Part shown: piece after piece, positions 52,701 to 64,000 of the stretch
Numbering within the stretch: the stretch's first letter is position 1
Layout of the letters: each line of letters begins with the position of its first letter
Assembly: GCA_020055645.1 (NCBI GenBank)
Contig: CM034547.1
Coordinates: 55,368,909-55,432,908 of the forward strand
DNA: 64,000 bases
Direction of reading: 5' to 3'
Source: Tomocerus qinae
Lineage: Eukaryota; Arthropoda; Collembola; Entomobryomorpha; Tomoceridae
Program-made: the position numbers and the translations under genes
The notes under the pieces: generated by a model
The model's input: only the letters and a program-made list of their open reading frames with translations
Database searches by the model: none
Told to the model about the DNA's origin: nothing

Positions 52701-55700
52701 ATGAAGGAGTCTATAGACGTCACTTCCTAGGCTTGCCGTGCTGTTGTGGCGTGGTGATAATTAGTCTGATAAGCTTAGTCTTCATTATGTACTACCGACA
52801 CCATCATCAGCTACAACCATTAACTCAGTTCACAATAGTAATGAAAGGAGGGTGTTAAATTAACATAACCCAGAGTAAAATGAAATCAGCTTTATTCCTA
52901 TCTATCTTTCCCAGTCACACATATTATAATACCGACAATTATCATTAAAATTAACCATTCCTTGTATATATCTTCACACAAATCTTACAAATTATTATCG
53001 CAGTACAGTTGAACAGGTTCGAATAGCAAATGGTCTACCACTTAGTTCATCAATAATAATAGTGCATGATAAGAGATAGCGAGTAACATCTCTGTACTTC
53101 CCTGTCCTGCTTTGTCATTTTGTCCTTAGTGTTATCATTTGTCTTTGCTTAGTGGCCATTATGCTAATAACATCTCTTTCTGCACATTCTCTTTTCTCCT
53201 CCATGACTGTTAGCAGAACGTTCTTAATCATCCCTATCCCTACTAACCTAGAGCTCCACATAAAACTCTGTAGCACAACTCAGTCAGCTCAGCAAGCGGT
53301 GGAAATTGCGGAATGAGTGATGAGCGCACTCATGCAATGTTTCTACATTATCATCAATCAATCCATCACATCTACATCGCCCATACATTCGTCATCCTAA
53401 ATGTAACATAAAAACATATCCCGGAGATAAGAAACTTCTCTCACAGTTGTGAATTTTAGCATAAAGGTACGCAGACGACTGTCTTGCACAAATCCATAAC
53501 ACATTCTAAACGGTAATCAAGAAAATTGCAGACATACCAATATCAGACAGTTGCCTCCAACGGAATCTCATAACTAAATCCAAAACTTTTGAACCACTTT
53601 CCAAACTAAATATCAATACAATATTAATATCATGTAATGTAATAGAAATCTTACAACGAAACCCATGTAGATAATTTGGGTGAAGGCAAATAGGCTTGAT
53701 TTTTATTTGCTAGGGTTAATACCAGCAGACAGAAATGGTTTTAAATTCTAGAAAAGGCTGGCGTAAAACTTGTTTACAGGTAGAGCCTTCGCAGAAGAAA
53801 GGCAAAGAGGTTAGAATGCGTTTAAACGTATTCTAAATAAAAATTACATAGAATAGTCAGTTTGTCTAGTGCAACCATTGAGACCCATTGCCCACCATTA
53901 GCAACTGCAAACAAACAATATCTGAAAGTAATAGCAATGGTAAGGTAACTTATTAGAACAGGTCTTGTAATTCCCAGCGCACAGAACGTATGATATTGAA
54001 AATCAAATCACAATGCACCAGAGAATGTAATCAGACGTAAGTAGTACATTGATTTGACTACCTCACGTAAAGGTAGTAAATCATTGTGTTACTTAACTCT
54101 CTGCACTATATTACTTCTGATTCAGAGACTTTTCCTCAAATCCTCACAGGATTGATCTTCTGGAGTATAGAATCCAATTCTCAATATATTGTTATTTTTA
54201 TTCTTTTCTTATTCATTCTCTTCGGTCCATAGATCAATTGCGGACTGTTATAGAATGCTTTATTGCTCTTGTAATCCAAAGCCTTGAGCGTATTCCCAAT
54301 TCTATTACGAAACCTAAATTATGTACTGGGAGACTCCTATATCAACTTACGTGTTGTTCTATCACATGCAATTTCAGGTATATACAGTATTAGTATAGGA
54401 TGACGCAATTTAAGATATGATACAAACGCATATCCCTTTAACCCATATTTTGAAAACACGTAGTAGGACAAGATGAAACATTTTTCACGAATGCACTTGA
54501 CTTGTGTTACGATTAAGTGTAGTGTGTATCCATATATCATAGAGTGGGTGGGCGTCAAATAAATCGAGAATAGCGGTTTTCATCTTCATCTCACTCGTCT
54601 CGTCTGCCCGGTCGAGGCATGGCATTGCAAGATCATTTCTGGGATTCCAACTGTCGAGATGATATCAAGGCAAGACACGGATTGCCCTAAGCCCTTTGCT
54701 TCTCTGGTGGCAAGAATTCTGATTTGTTATTATTCCCCGTATTATTATCTAGCCTGAAGATTGGCTTTGTTCGATGTCTTTGCTAGCCTTGACTTTTCGT
54801 AGCTCTTTGCTCTACTCTGACATTATTGTTGGATTGGCCACGTCTGTTCGAATTCCATTTACCTTGTCTGAGTACTCTGATTACATTAGGACTGCCAACG
54901 GGAGACATGCAAACACTATTTCATCCCATTGCTTTTTGTTACATTATATAATGGAGTTTATCAATCATGTATACTCGTATTACGCTACTCTGTCTTCTAC
55001 ACAGACACACTTAGCTTATTTTATGTCAAGTCAACAAACTGTAAATTGCGTCCGACAGTTTTCATATTTATGAGTCAACACCGTTAGTGCCCTAATTACT
55101 AATCCTACTTGGTTTACTCAATCATACGTAAATTGAGCAAAATAAAATAATTGTCTAATGTACCCCATGCTATAATTTGTTGCCGTAATTGTCTTAAAAT
55201 ACTTGTGTATCCGTCTGAGCTTGTTGCAGGAAATGTGAAATAGTTAAAGCTAAGTTGTGCTTAAGTATAGAGTAGTGTGTGCAAATATGAACAGTTCAAC
55301 TGTCGTAAAACAACAATTACATAAGAATGCAATCAAGTGCACAGATAAAGATATTGTTTACAGCCCATTTGCTGTCCAATAATAAATGTGAGTACTTTAG
55401 CTCTTAGATAAAGAATATACTTAAGTAGGCAGCGAAAAAGATAAAAAGACAAACCTATCTTTTAAATAACACAATAGACAGCGTCTCTCACAATCCTTAT
55501 TGTCTACTACACTTACCTATATAATGTGCATTATACTATTATACTATCGTAAAGGATAAGGATGCAATAAGTCAGTCAAAGCAAAACATAAAGTAGGTAA
55601 GTAATATCATGAGGAGAGCGAAATAAAAATGATGTTGTAATAAGATGCTTGAAGCACATAAAATAAAGACAACAAAACAATACCTTGCATTGAATTTGAC

Positions 55701-58689
55701 TCTGTGTTTATTATTATTACTCTATACATAAGGAATGAGAATAGTAAAAGGAATATTATGCATTGTACTAGGCTTAGAAACTTAGACCTTAGACTGGTAA
55801 AAGTGCATTAGCATCCAAATGGATAGTGTTACATAGAACACGGCTATATTAGTGTGAGTATGTAATCATAAAGCTAAATACTAGTCCACAATGTAACTTA
55901 AGTAGACAAGACATCATCTTGTATTGTGTTTATGTATTATCATCTTTGTCTCTGTTGTGTGCCTTTATTGCATCTTGTCTGAATATACATTGTTTGGTGG
56001 ATTCTTTATGTCTCGTCTAGTATTTCATGACCATAAACCACTACCATTTTTACATTCCCATTACAAACGTTGTGAAAATCAACACGACACTGGGTAATAC
56101 AATCTAGCACCTACTACAAGCACCTACAAGGATGATCATACTAGTCTTGCTAGTACAGTCACATATAGTACATAATGTTTCTAGCATTAACAACCATACA
56201 AATTGAATTGGAACGTATAAAACTTCAACAAGACTTTAATCGACTTCACCTTGCCTTACTTTGAATACACACTCGTAGAAAGTACATTCATTTATATTTA
56301 TTTATATGATATAGTATCTTTGACGAAGGATATAAATAATAATTGTATCGCCGAGAGCAAAGCAAGTGAAATGACTATCTCAACTTCTTAGCAAAACAAC
56401 CCTCTTCCATTTGAGTAATTTCAAGAATGAAAGTGTATATCAAGTTTCTCCGATAGATTTCCAACAATCCATCAGTACAATTTACATTTAAAATAACAAG
56501 TATCTGATGTAGCTTGTTGTTAACGACCAGATTATTCCTCACAATGGTTGAAACTCTGAATAAAGGAAAATCATCACACGCAAATGCCTTTTCAATATCG
56601 AAACTATCACTTGCCTATTCATCTGGAATGGAATGGAAACTGACCGGACAGACAACCCATGTTATTAACAAACCATGAAAAATTGCAATGATGAAGAGTT
56701 TACGGCTAATAGATTCTGCAGGCCGGCAAACAATAGAATCTCCAACTTGATTACAAAATCGGATAACTACACACATAAACCATGCATACAAAGTAGATAT
56801 TAATAAGCAGTCTAACAAAGCACAAAGTGATTGCTTTGTCCATTTTTTACATTTTAAACCTGGCATACGTAAACACTTTTAAAATCTAGTTGCGGTAGTC
56901 CAAAGTGCAATTAGTGGACTTTGCATGATTGCTAGAAGAATCCATTCAGTGGAGAGAGATATTTGTAAGCGTTAAAAACTTGGTATCTACTCCATAAATA
57001 TACAAGGTATAACTTTCTCTGCTAAATATTTTACACCACATTGGAGTACACCTCATTATTAGTATACCTAGTCCCATCTATAAATGACTGTATAGATTTT
57101 GCTTTGAACACATAATTTTGCAAAGTACTACATTTTAAATATATACTCCTAAACAGATTCGATATTCTTTTTGCACAACATATGTAGTCAAGAAATAACA
57201 CCAAGTTTAACATATTATAAAGATAGAAATAATACACAGAATGCTTTGAGTGAAGCAGCCCCCACTTCTTTGACTCTCTCATCATCACAGTGATTTTATT
57301 CACAGCAAACCTACTCTTGGTTTTTACACATAGAAGTATCCTTGGTGTGCCTGTGTAGAGTATGTACATGTCAAATTGAGAGTTAGCTAGTTAAGTCTGC
57401 AATTTGGTATGAATTTGCGAGAGGAAGAGGCAGAGGGGTAGATTTACCATGCATAGTGGATACGCCGTAGTATTTTATCACATGCACTAATACTGTGTGC
57501 GAAGTATAAGTGCATATCCACAAAACATGAGTTCTTACTCTGCCAGGCCGTAGTAGGTACATACTACAAATAGGTAGGCAGATAGAGATACGACTCCCTT
57601 TCCCACAGTCTCCATTACAATTGCATACCTATGCACATAGTTCACTTACAATGTACATAATACTATGTATCTGTACTATTCGATCATGAAGCGGAGTGTA
57701 AAGCTGCTACCTACAGATAAATACAACTAGATACACACACCACTCTCTTAAGTGCAAGAAACAAGTACAATGTCTTTTATTTTACAGTTGAGATGTTGTC
57801 GTTGGAGGTAGCAGTCATATAATAAAGTAAGCCAAGTGAGCCAGTCCTGCTTTTCATTGTTATTCCTATTTAGAACCCTTTCTGACCTGAGCTGAAACAA
57901 CCACCTATTTTGCTCCCGTGCTAACCCAAACAATAATAACACATTTGCATAAACACACTTGTCCTAACTAACCCAACTGAACCATCTTCCCTAGCTACTA
58001 TTATTGACTCGCACACCAAACGAAGCAGTACCTACTTGTTGAAGGTGAAGCTGAGAGTCTACAATTCGTGTCTGCTAAGCAGTATAGAATTCCCAAGCGT
58101 GTGTCATTCATCTCTATCATCTGACAGAACCGAAATAATTATTTACTACAATTACAATCTCAACTACACTACATCACTTCAATCCATTGTCTCCGCGTCA
58201 CCTTATCAGACAAACATATAAAAATATTATCACCGTGTCCATTTTAAAGTGTTAATTTGACGAACCTTCAAACATCGGTATTATTTACATGCGTGCAAGT
58301 TCTCTAATCTCATTGCCGAGTTTAACTCTGACGACCCTGTAACCGACTCGAGACTGGCTCAGTCCTACTACATTTTTACATAAATCTACGCACTACACTT
58401 CACCTATATCAACTTACAATTCCATTAACAAATCCTCGGTCCTGAACTACACACTTTACTGTGTACATTTTGTGATCCAACTTCTGTGGTGGATCGATTG
58501 TCCTCGTCGAAACACTCAAGCTTTGCATTACCTTCCCTTGGTACTCGTTCATTCGTGTACAGACCAATAGTTTTCAACTATAGTTGATACAGATATAACT
58601 TACTTCTTGTTGAGTGCTTCTGTGTGAACACATTGTTCTAAATTACCTCTATTCTCCTAACTGCTGAAAAACAAGGAAGTCTTTCCAAA
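49786..58689. other. Region upstream of the LDLa exon, no gene recognised
   Basis: Probably intron of the LDLa-protein gene at least in part, because the LDLa exon begins in phase 1 and needs an upstream exon. I found no convincing MANSC, PKD or signal-peptide exon on the minus strand. The sequence is AT-rich, with short pyrimidine-rich stretches near 58000-58560. Confidence 0.45.
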
Positions 58690-58761
58690 ATGGCTTCAAA
58701 ATTACGAAGGGCTCCCCTATTTGGGATTGACAGTGGATTTTCCATCGTGTCACCTTGCAAG
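58690..58761 (+). CDS. Possible first coding exon of an unidentified plus-strand gene
   Basis: ATG in a good start context (CCAAAATGGCT) opens 24 codons, MASKLRRAPLFGIDSGFSIV then SPCK, ending at a consensus donor (CAAG then GTAAGT) in phase 0. An in-frame TAA lies 17 codons upstream, and the preceding 300 bp are pyrimidine-rich, as a leader might be. I do not recognise the peptide and found no following exon before the right edge. The opposite strand also has a 35-codon frame here, so strand is not certain. Confidence 0.35.
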
Positions 58762-61700
58762 GTAAGTCGAGATAATAAATATTCATATCTTCCTTATCTT
58801 CAAAGTTCTCAGGCTATATCCTTCAAAATCAACTCACAAAAAAAACAAAACTAAATCTGATTTTCTTTTGGATTCCTTTGGTTTCATGGTTTCTTGAACA
58901 AAATTGAGCTTCAAAGACTTCGTGCTCAATATGTAATTTCTCAACGAGCATCATGCATGAGAATTATTTACCCATCTTGAATAGTTTGTGATTCTGCGAA
59001 GAATTTCAAAGTCTCATGGGTGTCTTGCAAAATTGCTCCCATAAAGGATTTGGCTTTGATCATTTTCGCAGAACCTTATTCGTCATGCTCCTGAAAATAT
59101 AATCTTGCAGAATTAAGGTATATTGCGTGGATTTACACTAATGAAAGTACAGGATACACAAAATGAACCTACGTAATTACATATATATACAAATATTGGT
59201 ACCTATACTAAGTTATCTACTGTCCCTTGTCAAGAGACGTAATATTCTCTAGTGTGCCACATGAAAGATATTGATCTCACGGAAAAGGCACACGTTCCTT
59301 ACACATAGGATTTAATTAAACTCACATCCCATGCAATTTTCAGTCCTATAGTATAATTTAATTATATAACGAGTACTTGGCTAGTGGTAATTGAAATTGT
59401 TTTCCTTCAGGTTCATTAATCACTTCAAATCGGTAATTATAACAGTAATTATATATACTAACTATGTAATATTCTATGCAATTTTCCTACTAGAGATACT
59501 ATTAAGTGTCCTAAACACATTACGAAACAAAAGGTTTACATGCACAATATTCTTTAGAGTTAGATAGGTTATTAGATAAAATAGAAATGTACTGTGTTTG
59601 CGTAAAGGATTTAATTACTTAGATAGCAATGGATTCCATGTCACGATTAAGTTACAGATCGGATTTTCGTGGAAATAGTCTGGTGGGAAAAGCAACTGGG
59701 ACTGCAATTGGAGTGCTTACTGAGTACACATAACTTCTATTTGTCGTACATACAATTTCTGTAGTAGTCGAAGCAATGGATTAGATGACTAGTGACGAAC
59801 TCCGCACTAAGCAAGACATTTCGTTTTGTAATTTTATTTGTAACAACGACATTCCTTACTCCTTTTCCTATCACCTGCTCCTTCGCTCATTATAAGAACC
59901 CATTATCATAGATTATTAAAACAAGGAAAACGAGATATTACTTACTTTTCAAGAAATGCCTACCAGAAAGCTTTATCTGTGTGGCATACATAACTAGCTG
60001 AAATAATGAGCTGTGCAGAGGAAACCATTTGATATTGATGTAATTATCATCTGAGGTTTACAGATTTCATTATCTATTCCAAGAATCTTTCACTTTGTCG
60101 AAACCAATCTAAGCTTAATATAAGCAGAATCTATAACGTGTCACGAACTAAATATTTACACTATTGTGAAGTTGAGGCTTTTGCCAGTGGAATTATTTAA
60201 TTTAGTTCGTCCCCTTGGGAGTTTCAGCTGAATACTATTTGATGTGATGCTATAGATTGATAATGGAATACATATTTCCATTCCGGCTTGCTCTAATTTC
60301 CGAATCTCTCATTCGCCTTTGGTTTCCCCTTTCAATCCGTTTGCATTTGGCCATTTACATGGTTTGCAGAATTATTTCGTATCGTCTACTGCGCATTAAG
60401 TTGGCGATAATCGTATCATATGAAGCGATGCGTAGCTAAAGCTACCATCAGAATTGCATTCGGTGTTGTGGAAATGGAGACAGATCAAATAAGCTATTTG
60501 AATTACTCAACCGTAAATATACTACACAGAAGTCGCAGCTATAAATTCCATCTCACGCTATAGTAAGTTTACTTTGGCAGTTTTTGGGTACAGCGTTATT
60601 CAATTTCTTCTTTCGCATGAATGACAGATTTAAATTGTATTAAAGATTTATATTCAACTAAAGAATAACATTATAAGAATTCGTTATAGTAAAAGTGTTG
60701 CAGGTGAATAGGAGTCTACTTACATTCCTATGTTTATTGAGTAAAAAATCGCCCTGAATGATCCATTAAGAATATTCCATCATTATTTCATGGCATTATG
60801 GATTAATGGAATTCCATAAAGCTTTGCGAATCGCAACATTACATTTTATGACAAGTAATCTTGCGCTACTTACAAAGTATTATAATAATAGCACAAAAGC
60901 AGCTTGGTTAAAAGTAGCTAGGTATGATCTTAACATGGCAAAGGAACAAGAGCATGAACTAAGACTTCGATCAAAGTGCTATGTTGCAAAATCAATGCGA
61001 TTATCATGTACGTGGTAAAAATTATGCATGACGAGCATAGATTATTGTCTTGTGGAGGCAGCATTTATTTTGCAGATGACAAAAAGCGATTGTTAGGAGT
61101 AAAGTAAGGCTGCATAAAATCGCGTTAACATAAATCTATCGCAATAAAAATTTTCGTCATCTTAAGGCAGAGCAGAACGATTATTACTTAATTCAACGCA
61201 CCACGTAGGATATTGACAAACATTATAAGTATGCACAAGTAGTAATGACCATGGCAAGCCACATGTGTATGGGCTGGGTCTTCCAATCGTGGTTTGTGCA
61301 AAAACTATAGAAATTAGCATCTTATGCGTAACTTCGAGTGAATTTAATGTCTTATGGTGCGTTATCGACCTGCATGTTCAGATAGTAAACGCAGATGAAT
61401 GTTTATGTTTTCTGTCTACAACAAATTAGTAACTGTTCTCAGGCAAGCAGTAAAAAGTGAAGTTATGTTATCAGTAGTATAGTTTTTATGTGAATGCTAA
61501 CTAAGAGATCCTCTTAAAAGTCTTCAGCAAGATAATAAATAAGGAAAGACATTTATTTTGATGATATAAAATATGATCTACTGTCTGTCAAGTGGTATTT
61601 ACAAGAAACGAATGTATTAAGTGTGGAGAACAGTGGGTGTATGCACTTGCTATTATAGTGGCTAAATAGACGTCTCTGTCCGATATAAGGGCTCCACAAA

Positions 61701-64000
61701 AGAAGCAAGAAATCATGCTGACGAGCATACATAATCAAGTTTATGTATGTGTTTATATACAATACAGTCGCAAGTCGAGAGCGAAAGTCAAGCCAAATCT
61801 GCTGAGTAAAATAAGTGCAGCTCAAGCCAACAGTAAATGGGTCCATGTGCTGAGATTTGAGATCTAAATGTCTGTAGTTACGGAGTACCTACCAACTGCC
61901 AACAGACATCACTGAATCTCGACTAGGAAGAGCGAACTAAGTTTTCCGAAAATCAGCTTGTTCCGCAGCAGGCGGATTCCCAAATATGTATATAATAGTA
62001 TTAAGTATTTAACGCAGGATTCACGGGAAGAAAAGACATGGGACAGACACGACAAGTCATCTTTTGAGTAACTTCAGTTGGCATAAAGCCCAACGAAGCT
62101 AATCGCCTTTCCTCGGTTAAATTACATTAGGAAACTAGCATTAAAATTGTGTACCTAACTATTTACATATACTTCGTAACATCACTCTTAGTTCGAGTCA
62201 AGATTTTCGTCATCTCACATGCAAAACAAACTACTTAACGAAATTTCCCGACACGAGCCGTTGGTTTTGATACAGTTGATGTTAAGCTAAAGTTGATACA
62301 TACAGAAAGCAAAGTTTCCAGTCCAGAGATTTGCTTTTTTGATGGCAGAGGAGGGGTTGCAGACTGTAACGTAACTCGAGAGGTATATGACTTCATAAGA
62401 CTTCCCTGATTTTTTTCCTTTTCGCAACAAAGCAGATTGAACGTTGTGTTTTGTGCTAATGTTCTGTAGGCAACATCAGAAGTGATATAATGATACAGTG
62501 GGAAACTCCTGAATCTTCTTGTATGGAAAAAGAAGGTGTAGTATGTGAGAGGAAAGGTGTATGAACGTACTTGAGACTGAGCAACCACCTCCTTGCCTAT
62601 TTCATTTGAAGATATTATGTTAATGAATAGCGATTTCCCATTTACTCTGCTTTACTTGCCTTAAGAAGAATATTTCTTATTAAAACGCCTACGACACTGC
62701 CAGAGTAATAATATACATATACACCTACAGCTACCTATCTAATTTACATCTCGTTTGTTTCAGATGTTCTATTGTGTCTTCTGAAAAGTAAAATCTAAGG
62801 CTTAACTAAGTTTTGTTTTCCGTATCGGTCGCTATCATGAACAGGAGCGGTGCGCTTTGAGATTATTAATGTTGCATTTTCGTTTAATTAATTTTTGCCT
62901 GTTTGATCTCCTGAATCAAAAGGAAATCCCTGCCCTGTTGAAAATCCTAATTACGATAATGTAATTTGGTCATTAAGCTATCTAACACATTTGTAAATAT
63001 CTAGAAGCGCTATTTACACATGTATATCAAAGATACCACCACGAGAGCTCTCTCTTACTCGGTATTTATCTACATTTTGTGTGTTCACGAAAATAGAAGT
63101 TCATTTTCTCCTCTGATTTAGTATGTATGAAACGTCTGCTTCTGTAGGTGTCTGGTAAAATAGAGTGCAATATGTATTATGTATTCATCCAGTTGTTTAT
63201 TCAACGCTCAAAGGAAAATATATATGCCAGATGAGGTTTTATAGTCAAAGCGCGGCTGTCTTTTGCATTAATACCTGTTTACTATTTACAATAGAAGAAT
63301 TTATTCATACTAGGGAGACTCTGGGACGAGAAGACAGATCCAGCTTAATATTGAACTATGCTGCACATGCAATTGTGATGTGGGCAAGAGTAAGTATGTA
63401 GTAAGAAGAAGGGAAGTACCTAACTAAAAGCTGACAGTACAAAGAGTTAGCAGCAAGTAAAGTCAAGGTATGTAGTAGTATGTGTTTTGAATAGCGTAGG
63501 GTCGTCGCCCTGTCAGACTTTTTTTCTTACAAAGTCCCCGCCCTACCCTTGAGAAGTCAGGCCAGAGTGAGTTTCGTTTTGTTATTGTGTTTTCTTGCGG
63601 CGTGATGTACAGTCTTTCTTGACTTAACTTACGTCTTAACAGTTGGTTGTCTTGTACTGCCTAGTAGACTCTTCTCCCTGAGTGACATACATGACAGACT
63701 CGCTGGCGTTAACTTAGTTAGCTTGAATTCACTACGATCCGCACTAGACATTTACTACTAACTTTGGTAATATGTATATTTTCTTAGGAGACTTTGTTGA
63801 TATATCGTCATTTGACTGAATCTGCTTCTTCAATCTAATCTCTATAATGTACAATCATGTAGCATAACTCTTTTCATCCTTACTATTACTATTATCATGA
63901 GTTTCTATAACATACCACAATCGAATCAAAATCAAGGTGGAGGTTATGTTCAATGCTCAATTCAACTAATGCGCTTCTTAACACTTAACTAAGTACCTAC
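58762..64000. other. Right-hand end of the window, no gene established
   Basis: AT-rich sequence that may be the first intron of the gene starting at 58690 or a further intron of the LDLa-protein gene. A 117-codon minus-strand frame at 62235-62588 lacks recognisable domains. No transposon or RNA gene was seen. Confidence 0.4.

Noticed and set aside
56615-56866. Hydrophobic 83-codon minus-strand frame
   Set aside because: No family resemblance or supporting splice sites; AT-rich DNA often gives hydrophobic chance frames.
62235-62610. Minus-strand frame of about 120 codons, with a possible 60-base exon (62287-62346) bounded by GTTACAG and GTATGT
   Set aside because: The peptide matches nothing I know, and the splice signals alone occur often by chance. 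I could not link it in phase to the LDLa exon.

Overview
The window is nuclear DNA of an arthropod, most likely a hexapod. It is AT-rich, genes are split by GT-AG introns of about 100 bp to 9 kb, and the best-recognised gene is an orthologue of Expanded, the insect Hippo-pathway FERM protein. The exact species cannot be read from the sequence. The hexamer TACCTA and its complement TAGGTA recur throughout the non-coding DNA.

Layout. (1) 1-19,055, minus strand: an expanded-like gene. Eight coding exons join in phase and encode an N-terminal FERM domain, then a long disordered tail that runs off the left edge with 965 codons visible. Its introns hold two small inverted-repeat transposons (8,035-8,248 and 15,961-16,146) and a broken carboxylesterase-family gene on the opposite strand (10,575-11,310), which ends beside an inverted duplication. 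(2) 19,056-33,098: no gene I can establish, only a few weak exon-like open frames. (3) 33,205-34,940, plus strand: a complete seven-exon protein-L-isoaspartate O-methyltransferase (230 residues). Most of its second intron is one large imperfect hairpin. (4) 35,221-38,400: spacer with one further inverted repeat. (5) 38,670-49,785, minus strand: the 3' five exons of a type I membrane protein with one LDL-receptor class A module, a Q/N-rich linker, one membrane span and a short basic tail. Its 5' exons were not found and may lie beyond the right edge. (6) 49,786-64,000: mostly non-coding, with one plausible first coding exon on the plus strand at 58,690-58,761.

The three genes have no evident common pathway. 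Expanded acts at the apical cortex in growth control, the methyltransferase repairs aged proteins in the cytosol, and the LDLa protein is at the cell surface. The strongest observations are a conserved Slimb-type degron (TSGIVS) in the Expanded protein, a short upstream ORF overlapping its start codon, a Cys-rich cluster in its tail, an hAT-like element with an exact 8-bp target duplication, a GC-rich palindrome dimer, and the hairpin intron. No clearly new multi-gene system was found.
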